Below are positions 17,643 to 26,945 of a stretch of DNA of 32,662 nt, one piece after another. Numbering within the stretch: the first letter of the stretch is position 1; each line of letters opens with the position of its first letter. Where the stretch lies: NCBI GenBank assembly GCA_026396995.1, contig JAPLVS010000002.1, positions 1 through 32,662 on the forward strand, written 5' to 3'. This stretch comes from Candidatus Iainarchaeum sp. Lineage in GTDB: Archaea > Iainarchaeota > Iainarchaeia > Iainarchaeales > DTGL01. The notes under the pieces were generated by a model that saw nothing but the letters and a program-made list of their open reading frames with translations, made no database searches and was not told where the DNA came from. Made by a program: the position numbers and the translations under genes.

Positions 17643-18222
17643 AGTTTATGTTGGAATAAAATATGAAATCGACCTCCAAAAAGGAGAAAGGGAAACAAAG
17701 CACGCTGATGAACTGATTAAATGGTGCAAGGCATTCTATGCGCGCGGGCTTGTTTCGTGCGGCGGCAATGTGGCAGGCAACCTTTCCACAAGGACCAAAA
17801 AGGGCTTTTTGATTACCCCGGGCGGGCAGAAATTAGGGGAAATAAACGCAGGGCAGCTGGTTGAAATAGTTGAGGTCGATGAGAAAGCGCACAAGCTGAA
17901 AGCGATTGGCATCCAAAATCCTTCAAGCGAATCGTTCCTTCACGCGGCAATTTACAAGGCAGGGAAGGACGTGAACGCAATACTGCACGGGCACAACGAA
18001 AGGGTCACTGCAGACCCGAAAAAATTCGGGGTTCCAGAAACAGAAAGCGAAAGGCCTTACGGGACACTTGAATTGAGGGATGAAGTCCTGAAAATTTTGG
18101 GCAAAAACAAATTGGTGCAGATGAAAAACCACGGCTTCATCGCAATGGGCAAAGACATCGAAGAAGCAGGAAAAATAGCAATGGAACTCTACAAAAAATC
18201 CAACCCTGAAAACTGCAAGTGA
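17635..18222 (+). CDS. Class II aldolase/adducin family protein
   Basis: GLVSCGGNVAGNLSTR, QNPSSESFLHAAIYKAGKDVNAILHGHNE, MKNHGFIAMGKDIEEA. ATG overlaps the mtnA stop. Confidence 0.9.
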   Translation: MPEVYVGIKYEIDLQKGERETKHADELIKWCKAFYARGLVSCGGNVAGNLSTRTKKGFLITPGGQKLGEINAGQLVEIVEVDEKAHKLKAIGIQNPSSESFLHAAIYKAGKDVNAILHGHNERVTADPKKFGVPETESERPYGTLELRDEVLKILGKNKLVQMKNHGFIAMGKDIEEAGKIAMELYKKSNPENCK

Positions 18223-18758
18223 ACCGAATGAATTCTGGAAAGCATGAGGGAAGGATTCCCACTGAAAAGGAATGCCTTGAAATGCTGGCACAGAACAATG
18301 TGCCTGAAAACATTGTAAGGCATTCGGTGAAAGTGAAGGAGTTCGCGCTTGAGTTCGCGCAAAAAATGGCTGCAAAGGGCGTTAAAGTGAATTTGAGCCT
18401 TGTGAGGGCAGGGGCACTCCTGCATGATTTGGACAAATTCGAAACGCTTGGCACGAAAAAAATGCACGGAACACTGGCCTGGGAAAAGCTGCGCGCAAAG
18501 GGCTGTTATGCGGTTGCTGAAATCGCGAGAAAGCACCTGATTGAAAGGGTTGGCGAGCTTTCTTCCTGGGAAGAAAAACTGGTTTATTATGCGGACAAAA
18601 GGATTATTGATGAAAAATTAGTTTCAGTCCCTGAAAGGCTGGAATTCATAAAGCAAAAATACGGATTGAAAGACAAAAAATTAATGGCAAAAATAAAGGA
18701 ATCGGAAAATGCAATCCTGGCGCTCGAAAAAAGCATATTGGAAACCCTTAATAACTAG
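18219..18758 (+). CDS. HD domain phosphohydrolase-like protein
   Basis: H...ALLHDLDKFE...KHLIERVG; GTGA overlap with the aldolase stop. Confidence 0.85.
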   Translation: MNRMNSGKHEGRIPTEKECLEMLAQNNVPENIVRHSVKVKEFALEFAQKMAAKGVKVNLSLVRAGALLHDLDKFETLGTKKMHGTLAWEKLRAKGCYAVAEIARKHLIERVGELSSWEEKLVYYADKRIIDEKLVSVPERLEFIKQKYGLKDKKLMAKIKESENAILALEKSILETLNN

Positions 18759-19338
18759 TTTTGCGTTAATTTTCCTGATTCGCATGGTTTTGATAAAAGC
18801 AGAACAGGCAGTGCTCATTGCCGGCCTGGTGCTGGTCCTGGTTGCATCGCTTCCCCTATGGAAGGCAATCCTGCCTGTGGAAGGGCTTTTGGCCACCGAT
18901 GCGCTGCTGGTTGCTGTTTTCTTTGCGTTCTTTTTATCGAAGGCAAAGAGTTTTTTCAGGAAGGACTGGAAAAAATATTTCATTTTCTTTTCGCTTTTGC
19001 TGCTGATAGTCGAAGCGGCCACGTTCATAATAATTTTCCTGAACCCTTTGGAGGCAGGCATCGAATTGTTTATCGGCATCGTGCTCGCATTGCTGGCTGT
19101 CTCGGTAGGCGGCAGGATTTTTTTAGGCAAAAAAGAAGTTGAGGGAACAGTGCTGTTAAGCGATTCCGGAAGCGCGACCGTGGAAATCACCTTTGACCTT
19201 TTCGCAGGCCTCAACACAGGAAAATATTTTGTGAAAGCGGACAAGAAATACGCGAAAGGCGAAAAGGTGAAAGTGGCGCTGAAAAGCAAGTGGTTCAAAA
19301 AAGTGCCTGACCGGATTGTGGGAAAGGCAAAAGAATAG
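18709..19338 (+). CDS. Hypothetical membrane protein
   Basis: Several TM segments, then a soluble C-terminus (VEGTVLLSDSGSATVEITFDLFAGLNTGKYFVKADKKYAKGEKVKVALKSKWFKKVPDRIVG). Confidence 0.7.
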   Translation: MQSWRSKKAYWKPLITSFALIFLIRMVLIKAEQAVLIAGLVLVLVASLPLWKAILPVEGLLATDALLVAVFFAFFLSKAKSFFRKDWKKYFIFFSLLLLIVEAATFIIIFLNPLEAGIELFIGIVLALLAVSVGGRIFLGKKEVEGTVLLSDSGSATVEITFDLFAGLNTGKYFVKADKKYAKGEKVKVALKSKWFKKVPDRIVGKAKE

Positions 19339-19372
19339 GAATTTAATTGCTTTTCTGGATTACTTATTTTTA

Positions 19373-19732
19373 ATGCTGAGAGAGTATTGGCTGAATCGCA
19401 TAGCGCTAGCCTGTGGCGTGATTGGCGCGGTATTGCTTTTTTATTACGCATGGCTGGCAGCGCCTTCCACTGCAACAATAGGGCAATTGGATAAAGGGGC
19501 ACTGGACAAAAAGGTAATTGTGCAGGCGAGAGTGGATTCCGCTTTCGCAAAAGGGCAGACGCTTTTTTTCACGCTGGATGACGGGAACAAAATAAAGGCC
19601 GTTAAAATGAGCCCGAGCGCAATGGACAAATTCTTCGTGCAAAAAAACGCTTTTGTGGTGGTTACAGGAAAAGTGCAGGAGTATGAGGGCGCACTGGAGC
19701 TGGTGGCTGAAAAAATCGAGCCTGCGGAGTGA
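19373..19732 (+). CDS. Membrane-anchored OB-fold-like protein
   Basis: One N-terminal TM, then DKKVIVQARVDSAFAKGQTLFFTLDDGNKIKAVKM...VVVTGKVQEYEGALELVAEKIE (OB-fold-like pattern). Confidence 0.7.
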   Translation: MLREYWLNRIALACGVIGAVLLFYYAWLAAPSTATIGQLDKGALDKKVIVQARVDSAFAKGQTLFFTLDDGNKIKAVKMSPSAMDKFFVQKNAFVVVTGKVQEYEGALELVAEKIEPAE

Positions 19733-19746
19733 AGGAAGGCGGTTGA

Positions 19747-20949
19747 ATGATTGAACTGCTGCTTTTTGTTTTTTTGGGCTGCGTCCTCGGGGTTTTCACA
19801 GGGCTGACGCCTGGCATTCACTCCAACACTGTTTCTTTCCTTGTGCTCGCATTCGGCTTTTCAGGCAGCATTGAACTCGCGGCAATGTTTGTCGCAATGG
19901 GCGTGACCCAGTCTTTTGTGGATTTCATCCCGAACATAATTTTCGGGGCGCCTGATTCTGAAAGCTTTATCGGGATGCTGCCTGGGCACAGGCTGCTTGT
20001 GAAAGGCGAAGGCATGAAAGCGGTCGGCCTTGCGACGGCAGGCTGCCTTTTCGGCGGCATCGGCGCAATACTGCTTGCCGGCACGTTTATGAATTTTGTT
20101 TCCGGCATTCTTTTTTTCCTGCCGAAAATAATCCCTGCGGCGCTTGCACTTGTGCTTTTTTCAATGGTGCTTTCAGAGAAAGGAACCAGGAAAAAAGCGT
20201 TTTCTGCGCTTGTTATTTCATTGAGCGCTTTGGTCGGCGTGGCTGTTCTGACCTTGGGTCAGGGCGGAGGCAACACAGGCAACAGCCTGATGGCACCAAT
20301 AACCGGCTTTTTTGCAATCAGCACGCTTGTTTATTCGATTTGCTCAGGCACAAGCCTGAAAAGGCAGGAAGTGAAAAAAATATCATTGCCAGGGAAAAAA
20401 ATCATGGTCGGGTCATTGCTCGGGATTGCGGGAGCGAGCGCTGTTTCGATATTGCCGGGAGTTGGCGCCAGCGAGGCCGCGTTCATCATAAGGAAAGCTG
20501 TGGGAAAAATCGGCACAGGAACATATTTGGTTTTGATAGGCGCGATAAGCACGGCAAACATAATTTTTTCGCTTTTTGTGCTGCTGGCTGCAGGAAAAAC
20601 AAGGACTGGAATTGCGGCAATAGTGAAAGTGCTTGCTGTGCCGCAGCCTGAAATGCTCTGGCTGTTCATCAGTGTATCTCTGATTGCAATGGCTTTCGCT
20701 GCCCTGGCGACTTTTGCACTGGCAAAATTTTTCCTTGAAAAAATAAGGTTCCTGCCTTACGGCAAGGTCAATGTTGCAGTGCTGTTGTTTTTGGCGCTGG
20801 TTGTCCTGGCATTCAACGGCTTTTACGGCCTGGCGGTTATGGGGGTGAGCGCCTGCATCGGCCTGATTGCGGTCACTGAAAAGGTGAAGCGCTCGCACTG
20901 CATGGCTTTCCTGATGGTGCCCACGATTTTAATATACTTGGCAATGTAA
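19747..20949 (+). CDS. TctA/DUF112-like permease
   Basis: GLTPGIHSNTVSFLVLAF, FIPNIIFGAPDSESFIGMLPGHRLLVKGEGMKAVGLATAGCLFGG; about 10 TM. Confidence 0.85.
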   Translation: MIELLLFVFLGCVLGVFTGLTPGIHSNTVSFLVLAFGFSGSIELAAMFVAMGVTQSFVDFIPNIIFGAPDSESFIGMLPGHRLLVKGEGMKAVGLATAGCLFGGIGAILLAGTFMNFVSGILFFLPKIIPAALALVLFSMVLSEKGTRKKAFSALVISLSALVGVAVLTLGQGGGNTGNSLMAPITGFFAISTLVYSICSGTSLKRQEVKKISLPGKKIMVGSLLGIAGASAVSILPGVGASEAAFIIRKAVGKIGTGTYLVLIGAISTANIIFSLFVLLAAGKTRTGIAAIVKVLAVPQPEMLWLFISVSLIAMAFAALATFALAKFFLEKIRFLPYGKVNVAVLLFLALVVLAFNGFYGLAVMGVSACIGLIAVTEKVKRSHCMAFLMVPTILIYLAM

Positions 20950-20956
20950 TTAGTTT

Positions 20957-21322
20957 ATGTTCCAGATAAAGCGTGCCATCCTTGAGGGTTTGCTGGATGC
21001 GGCAAAGCACACTTACCCGAACGAATTTTTTGCATTGCTTGGCAGCAAGCACCGCAATGAAGTTGTTGATGAGGTCGTGATTGTGCCAGCGGTTTTCGGG
21101 AAAGAGCATTCGATTATGCGTGGGCAGGCGCCTGTGGATTTCGGCATAATCGGGAGCGTGTACTCGCATCCTGGCGCAAGCAACAGGCCGAGCCCTGCGG
21201 ACGTCAATGCTTTCCCGCATTTCGGCAAAGTGCATTTTATAATCTCTTTTCCTTTCAATATTGGGAACGCCGAAGCGTACGATGTGCGCGGGAAAAAAAT
21301 TGAGTGGGGAATAATCGAATGA
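20957..21322 (+). CDS. JAMM/MPN+ domain protein with altered metal motif
   Basis: PNEFFALLG, then GSVYSHPGASNRPSPADVNAFPHFGKVHFIISFPF; YSHP in place of HSHP. Confidence 0.85.
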   Translation: MFQIKRAILEGLLDAAKHTYPNEFFALLGSKHRNEVVDEVVIVPAVFGKEHSIMRGQAPVDFGIIGSVYSHPGASNRPSPADVNAFPHFGKVHFIISFPFNIGNAEAYDVRGKKIEWGIIE

Positions 21323-22530
21323 ACAAGGCAAAAATACTGCTTATTGTCTGTGACGGGATGGGGGACTTGCCGGTGAAGGAATTGGGCGGCAAAACACCGC
21401 TCGAAGCCGCAAAAAAGCCTAACATGGACAAGATGGCTGCAGCCGGCAAAACCGGCACAATGCATGTGCTTGGCAAAGGCGTTATCCCTGAATCCGACAG
21501 CGCCCACCTCACTTTATTCGGCTATGATTTAAAAAAACACTATGTCGGACGCGGCCCTTTTGAAGCTTTGGGCCTCGGAATCAATTTAAAGCATGGTGAC
21601 ATAGCGTTTAGAAGCAATTTTGCCACAGCAGGGCAGGATTTGACTATCCTTGACCGCAGGGCCGGAAGAATCGAAAACTGCACTGAATTGGCCAAAAGAC
21701 TCGATAATACGCGCATCCGCGGGGTTCATTTTCTTGTGAAACCAGGCACAGAGCACCGCGCCGCGGTGGTAATGAGCGGCCATGGCCTGAGCGATAAAAT
21801 CAGCGACGGCGACCCGCACAGCGCAGGCGAAAAGGCGCTGGAAATAAGGCCGCTGAACAAGTCTCAGGAAGCAAAATTTACAGCGGAAGTGCTGAACGAA
21901 TTTTTGAGGAATGCACACACAATCCTGGACAGCCATCCTTTGAATCTCGAAAGGGTGCAGAAAGGACTGCCGCCTGCGAATTACCTGCTTGTCCGCGGGG
22001 CAGGGGAAATGAAAAAAGTCCCTTCCCTTAAAGAAAGGTTCGGTCTGAGGGCGTGCTGTATTGCCGGCGCAGGGCTTTACAAGGGCGTTGCGGCCTTTGT
22101 CGGAATGGACCTGTTTGAAGTGAAGGGTGCCACCGGAACCCCGCAGACCGACATTAAGGCGAAGATTGCGCGCGCGGTAAAAGAGCTGGAGCATTTCGAG
22201 TACGTGTTTGTCCACATAAAGGGCTGCGATATTTTCGGGCATGACGGCAAGTGCATTGAGAAAAAGAAATTTATCGAAAAAATCGATTCCGCGCTCGCCC
22301 CGCTCCTCGGGCTCAAGGATGCGCTGGTTATTGTAACAGCGGACCATTCGACGCCTTGCTCGCAAAAAAACCATTCGGCTGACCCTGTGCCTGTGCTCTT
22401 TTACAGGGTCGGCATGAAAGCCGGCAGGGCAAAGGGATTCGGGGAAACAGCATGCAGGAAAGGGGCACTCGGCGTGTTTTCAGGCAGCGACCTGATGAAA
22501 TTGGCTTTGAAAGAAGCTGGCAGGGCGTGA
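21319..22530 (+). CDS. apgM: Archaeal-type cofactor-independent phosphoglycerate mutase
   Basis: [93 protein letters not shown] overlap with the JAMM stop. Confidence 0.95.
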   Translation: MNKAKILLIVCDGMGDLPVKELGGKTPLEAAKKPNMDKMAAAGKTGTMHVLGKGVIPESDSAHLTLFGYDLKKHYVGRGPFEALGLGINLKHGDIAFRSNFATAGQDLTILDRRAGRIENCTELAKRLDNTRIRGVHFLVKPGTEHRAAVVMSGHGLSDKISDGDPHSAGEKALEIRPLNKSQEAKFTAEVLNEFLRNAHTILDSHPLNLERVQKGLPPANYLLVRGAGEMKKVPSLKERFGLRACCIAGAGLYKGVAAFVGMDLFEVKGATGTPQTDIKAKIARAVKELEHFEYVFVHIKGCDIFGHDGKCIEKKKFIEKIDSALAPLLGLKDALVIVTADHSTPCSQKNHSADPVPVLFYRVGMKAGRAKGFGETACRKGALGVFSGSDLMKLALKEAGRA

Positions 22531-22578
22531 GCGAGCCTGCGGTATGTTTTTATATGACTTTTTTCATTATTCAATAGC

Positions 22579-22968
22579 ATGAATTCAAGGGCGCAGCTTT
22601 CAGTCGAAATGCTTTTCACTGTCTTGTTCCTTTTCACCACAGTGAACATTCTTTTTGCGGTCTCAGGAAGCTTCACTGAAAGCCAGACTGAAATCCACCT
22701 GAGAAACCAGGAAATAAAAATCGCAAACTCGCTTTCAAAAATCCTTGTGGCATCAATGGCATTCGAGGCAGCGGACACCCATGCCCTCGAATACACGATC
22801 CCCAAGCTTTATGTTCTTGGAAAAACCGCACCGATGCCGTGCACCATAAATTTCAGCAGCACCGAAATAACAATTACGAATGACTATGGCGGGCCGGCAG
22901 TCGAAATTCCTTACAACGGCCCGGATCCAGGGCAGCAAAAATGCGGGGGCACCCTGACAATTTCGTGA
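22579..22968 (+). CDS. Type IV pilin-like protein, class III signal peptide
   Basis: MNSRAQLSVEMLFTVLFLFTTVNILFAV: QxSxE motif followed by a hydrophobic stretch. Confidence 0.8.
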   Translation: MNSRAQLSVEMLFTVLFLFTTVNILFAVSGSFTESQTEIHLRNQEIKIANSLSKILVASMAFEAADTHALEYTIPKLYVLGKTAPMPCTINFSSTEITITNDYGGPAVEIPYNGPDPGQQKCGGTLTIS

Positions 22969-22977
22969 GTTGGTTTT

Positions 22978-23472
22978 ATGGATAAAAAAGGGCAGATAAT
23001 CGCGGTTGATTTCCTTTTCTCCTTGGTGCTTTTGGCGCTTGCCCTCGGCTACACTTTCAGGATTGCCGAGGCGAACGATTACGCGCTCAGGGAAGAAGAA
23101 CTGTACATGGATTTGCAGAGAATCGGCACTGCCTCAAGCGACCTGCTTGTGTCAAGCCCTGATTTCACCTGCGAAATAAACATGGGCGGAACCCAGTATT
23201 TCCCGAACTGCATAAACGAATCAAAATTCTCTGGAGGCTGCTCTTCCTGCCAGGCAAGCCTTGGCATTCCAACCGATTATGATTTCAACATTACTATTAA
23301 AATAACCGGCTCGCCAGCAACGCCACTGGTAATCAAAGTGCCTACTACCCCGCCAGAAAATATTTATTCCGAAAAAAGGGCTGTTTTGTCTTCGCCGGCC
23401 AACCCGGCATCGATTCAAGCAATTAGCGGGCTGGCCCAGAAGGAAATTACTTTAAACGTGTGGAAAAAATGA
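22978..23472 (+). CDS. Type IV pilin-like / pseudopilin protein
   Basis: MDKKGQIIAVDFLFSLVLLALALGYTFRIAEAN; four Cys in a central segment (TCEINMGGTQYFPNCINESKFSGGCSSC). Confidence 0.7.
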   Translation: MDKKGQIIAVDFLFSLVLLALALGYTFRIAEANDYALREEELYMDLQRIGTASSDLLVSSPDFTCEINMGGTQYFPNCINESKFSGGCSSCQASLGIPTDYDFNITIKITGSPATPLVIKVPTTPPENIYSEKRAVLSSPANPASIQAISGLAQKEITLNVWKK

Positions 23473-23813
23473 AAGAAATGTTTTTGCACTGGAAGAAAGG
23501 CGGGAAAAATCCGGCCAGCAAAGGCTTTATTTTTTCGGTTGATGCGCTGGGCGCAATCGCGGTTGTCATAGTGCTCGGCGCGATATGGATTCTTTTCGTG
23601 CACCACTCGGGCGGAATGTTCGGGATGCAAATCGAAAAAACAGTCAAAGACGAGGCGATGGTTTCCCTTTACACAAACCATCAGACTGTCGAATCGGCCG
23701 CGGATTCAGCCCACGACGACCTCACCACTGTTTTCTGCAAAAAATACTTCATTTATGACAATGCCTCGAACGAGGCAAAAGAGTGGGGCGTCTGCGAGGG
23801 GGTAACACAATGA
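23469..23813 (+). CDS. Type IV pilin-like / pseudopilin protein
   Basis: SKGFIFSVDALGAIAVVIVLGAIWILFV; ATGA overlap with the upstream stop. Confidence 0.65.
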   Translation: MKEMFLHWKKGGKNPASKGFIFSVDALGAIAVVIVLGAIWILFVHHSGGMFGMQIEKTVKDEAMVSLYTNHQTVESAADSAHDDLTTVFCKKYFIYDNASNEAKEWGVCEGVTQ

Positions 23814-24274
23814 ACAGCAAAGGCGGCCTTTTCACGCTCGCAATAGGGGCGATGGCGATAGCGCTCCTTGCGGTGGCAATATTTTCGGCGCAGGCAATGC
23901 TGTGGGAAGAGGAAAGCGAAGACTATCTTGCAGTAATGGGCGACGTGAAAATGGCCTGGGCGAACACGGCGGTCGTGTTCGATGCTGCGATCGGGGATGC
24001 TGCAAAAGACACCGCTACCTGTTTGACCAGCGGGGTAAGCCAGGCGATACTGGACGGCTATCTAACTCCGGCAATAACAAAAATCAATTCTTCTTTCGGG
24101 TCGGCATCAGCGACATCGCCCTGCAGTTATTCGAACTTGGCCATTACAGGAGCCGGGACAGGGGCAGTCACCGCCACAATGAAAATAAAGTGCGAGAGAA
24201 TCCTGCAAAAAGGCACCGAAACCCAGTTCAAGGCAAAGTTCGAGAAAAGCATTACTTTCACAAAGCCCTGCTGA
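23810..24274 (+). CDS. Pilin-like secreted/membrane-anchored protein
   Basis: MNSKGGLFTLAIGAMAIALLAVAIFSAQAMLW; ATGA overlap with the upstream stop. Confidence 0.65.
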   Translation: MNSKGGLFTLAIGAMAIALLAVAIFSAQAMLWEEESEDYLAVMGDVKMAWANTAVVFDAAIGDAAKDTATCLTSGVSQAILDGYLTPAITKINSSFGSASATSPCSYSNLAITGAGTGAVTATMKIKCERILQKGTETQFKAKFEKSITFTKPC

Positions 24275-24279
24275 CCGTG

Positions 24280-25128
24280 CTATTTTCCAGGGCGCTGTTT
24301 TTTCAGGATTTTTTCAGCTTCCCTTGAAATGCCGGAATCGAACTGCACTGCCTTCTTTTTCTCCGAACAGATTTTTTCAGGAAGGCCGAGAAAGCGCGCC
24401 ATTTCCCTGAGCGCATTCTTTCTCAGTTCGTCCTTTGGGCTGGAAATTTTTTCTTTTGCAGGGAAAGCCATTGCCTGCAGGATAAAGCCTTCGTCCAAAA
24501 AAGGCGTTTTAGATTTAATGGAAAAATGCCTTGCCAGCGCAGTCTCGCGCTTCAGGTTCCTTTCAAACATTCCTTCCAGTTTTTCCCAGCAAAGCGCTTC
24601 TACTGCAGCGTGGCCGCCTTTTTCAAGCGCGAAGCAGAATTCCTTGTAGCCACAGAAGAGCTCGTCTGCGCCAGTGCCTGAAAAAACAGTGCGGAAGCCG
24701 TCCATCTTGGCTTCGCGCAGTGCAGCAAAGGCAGGCAGGGCAATCTGCAATTGCAGGAGGCTGCCTGAGCCGATTGCTTTTTCGGTTTCTTCCAGCAAAG
24801 CAGGGATTTCTTCTTTTTTGATTTGAATTTTTTGAAGTTCCATGCCGAGGAGTCCGGCATTTTCTTCAGCCCTCCTTAGGGCCGAAGACCCTTCAAGGCC
24901 TGCACAGTAAAGCCGGATTTCAGGCACCACGCCTTTCAGCGCGAAAGCCACAAGCGAGGAATCAAGGCCGCCGGAAAAAAGAACCGCGCACTTTTTTATG
25001 CCCACGGAGTCTTTTTTGCAGGCAGAAAGGAAAGCGGAGGAAAGGGATTCTGTGGAATGCGTTCCCGGAACTCTTTTTTTGAGTGCCAGGATATTTTCCG
25101 GGTTTTTGAAAAAATCGGATTCGCTCAT
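24280..25128 (-). CDS. Asparagine synthase-like ATP-pyrophosphatase domain protein, no glutaminase domain
   Basis: AVLFSGGLDSSLVAFAL, VFSGTGADELFCGYKEF, KTPFLDEGFILQAMAFPAKEK. Confidence 0.88.
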   Translation of the reverse strand: MSESDFFKNPENILALKKRVPGTHSTESLSSAFLSACKKDSVGIKKCAVLFSGGLDSSLVAFALKGVVPEIRLYCAGLEGSSALRRAEENAGLLGMELQKIQIKKEEIPALLEETEKAIGSGSLLQLQIALPAFAALREAKMDGFRTVFSGTGADELFCGYKEFCFALEKGGHAAVEALCWEKLEGMFERNLKRETALARHFSIKSKTPFLDEGFILQAMAFPAKEKISSPKDELRKNALREMARFLGLPEKICSEKKKAVQFDSGISREAEKILKKQRPGK

Positions 25129-25131
25129 TTT

Positions 25132-26907
25132 TCAACCGTAATAGTATTTGTTTTCCTTTTTCTGCTCCTCGTCTTTCGCAGAGCCTGGCTTGTTTGCCCT
25201 TGGGCGGCCTGTTTCGGGGTCGCGCCTGTAGGTGATGCCGAGGGATGCGAGGAACTTGTTCATGCCTTCCCTCATCTGCAATGGCTGGGAGGCCTTTCCG
25301 CTTATTGTCGGAACGCCTTCAAAAACCAGCAGGCGGTCGCTCAAATAATCCTGGAACAAAATGTCGTGGTCGACAACCAGGCAGGCGTTTTCTTTTTTGC
25401 TGGTCACAGAGCGTATGAAATCAGCGGCATTCAGCCTTTCCTCGACATCAAGGAATGCCGAGGGCTCATCCAGGAGGGCAAGGGCCGAATCCCTGCACAT
25501 TGCCGCGCTGACCGCTACTTTCTGGAGTTCGCCGCCGCTCAATTCTTCCAGGCTGTGGTCCATCAAATCCATCAATGAAAACCTGTGCATTGCCTCGGAT
25601 TCAAACAGTGTGCGGTCAAGTTTCTGGGAATCGAAGAATTCCCTTACTGTCACGCCCTTTTCAGGCTTCAGGTATTGGGGCTTGTATGCCACTGTCAGGC
25701 CCATATCGATTTTGCCTTTGTCAGGCTCAAGGACGCCTGCAAGGATTTTCACAAAAGTGGTTTTTCCTATTGCATTCGGGCCAAGCACGCCCAGCACTTC
25801 GCCTTTATGCATGTATCCGCCTTCGGCTTCCAGATGGAATTGCTTGAATTTTTTTTCAAAGGAAGGGAATTCAAGCAGCAGGTTTTTGTCTTTGGATTCC
25901 ATTGGCGCGCTCACATGGAATTTGATCTCTTTATCCCTGAAACGGATATTTTCGCTTTTCAAATATCCATCCAAATACTGGTTTATGCCGTTGCGCACGC
26001 TCATCCTGCCGCTTATAACCCCGAAAACGCCTTTTTCACCGAAAATCACGTGAATGTAATCGCTGAGGTAATCAAGCACTGCAAGGTCGTGCTCCACAAC
26101 CATAACATATTTCCCTTTTTCTGCCAAAGAGCGGATTATTTTCGCAATCCTCAGGCGCTCGCGCGCATCAAGGTAGCTGGATGGCTCGTCGAAAAAATAG
26201 AAATCAGCGTCCTTGAGCATTGAAGCTGCAATCGCAACCCTTTGGAGTTCCCCGCCTGAAATCGGCTGAATGTCGGAATCAAGGATTTTTTCCAGTTCCA
26301 GTTCTTTTGTTACGACCTTAAAGCCGCCTGTTTCGTCCATTTTTTTCAGAAGCTCTTTGACGCTGCCCTTGAATGCCTGCGGGATGCTGTTTATGTCCTG
26401 CGGCTTGAAAGAGCTTTTCAGTGCGCCCTGCTCAAGAGATTCAAAATACGCCTGCAATTCAGAACCCTTGAAGAAATCAATCGCAGCCCTGTAGCCTTTT
26501 CCTTCCCCGATGCTCGGAATGAGCTTTCCTGAAAGGATTTTCAATGCGGTTGTTTTTCCGATGCCGTTCCTTCCGATGAGGCCGACAACGCTGCCTTTCG
26601 AGGGAATCGGCAAACCGTACAGGCGATAACTGTTCTGGCCGTAGGAATGCACTGCTTTCCCGAGTTTCGGGGAAAGGTTCACTATGCTGATAGCCTTGAA
26701 CGGGCACTTGTGCACGCAGATTTTGCACCCGGTGCAAAGTTTTTCCGAAATCCTCGGCTTCAGGTCTTCTCCTTTGAGGATGCATTCCTTGTCGAGCCTG
26801 TTGATTGGGCACATCCTGACGCAAAGCCAATTGCATTTCGCGGAAGAGCATTTCCTGAAATCAATGACTGCAACCCTTATCTGGTCGCCCTCTTCTTTTT
26901 TCGCCAT
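25132..26907 (-). CDS. Ribosome recycling ATPase ABCE1/Rli1
   Basis: Two 4Fe-4S motifs (CTGCKICVHKCPF), two ABC domains (GRNGIGKTT, GPNAIGKTT; SGGELQRVAIA, SGGELQKVAVS). Start refined to MAKKEEGDQIRVAVIDFRKC. Confidence 0.96.
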   Translation of the reverse strand: MAKKEEGDQIRVAVIDFRKCSSAKCNWLCVRMCPINRLDKECILKGEDLKPRISEKLCTGCKICVHKCPFKAISIVNLSPKLGKAVHSYGQNSYRLYGLPIPSKGSVVGLIGRNGIGKTTALKILSGKLIPSIGEGKGYRAAIDFFKGSELQAYFESLEQGALKSSFKPQDINSIPQAFKGSVKELLKKMDETGGFKVVTKELELEKILDSDIQPISGGELQRVAIAASMLKDADFYFFDEPSSYLDARERLRIAKIIRSLAEKGKYVMVVEHDLAVLDYLSDYIHVIFGEKGVFGVISGRMSVRNGINQYLDGYLKSENIRFRDKEIKFHVSAPMESKDKNLLLEFPSFEKKFKQFHLEAEGGYMHKGEVLGVLGPNAIGKTTFVKILAGVLEPDKGKIDMGLTVAYKPQYLKPEKGVTVREFFDSQKLDRTLFESEAMHRFSLMDLMDHSLEELSGGELQKVAVSAAMCRDSALALLDEPSAFLDVEERLNAADFIRSVTSKKENACLVVDHDILFQDYLSDRLLVFEGVPTISGKASQPLQMREGMNKFLASLGITYRRDPETGRPRANKPGSAKDEEQKKENKYYYG

Positions 26908-26945
26908 ATTCAAAAAATAGTGGAAGGCAATTAATAAAAAAACAA

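Noticed and set aside
21586-22374. 262-aa minus-strand ORF over apgM
   Set aside because: Antisense to a confident phosphoglycerate mutase gene.
25361-26223. Plus-strand ORFs antisense to ABCE1
   Set aside because: ABCE1 has unambiguous motifs along its whole length; these are shadow ORFs.
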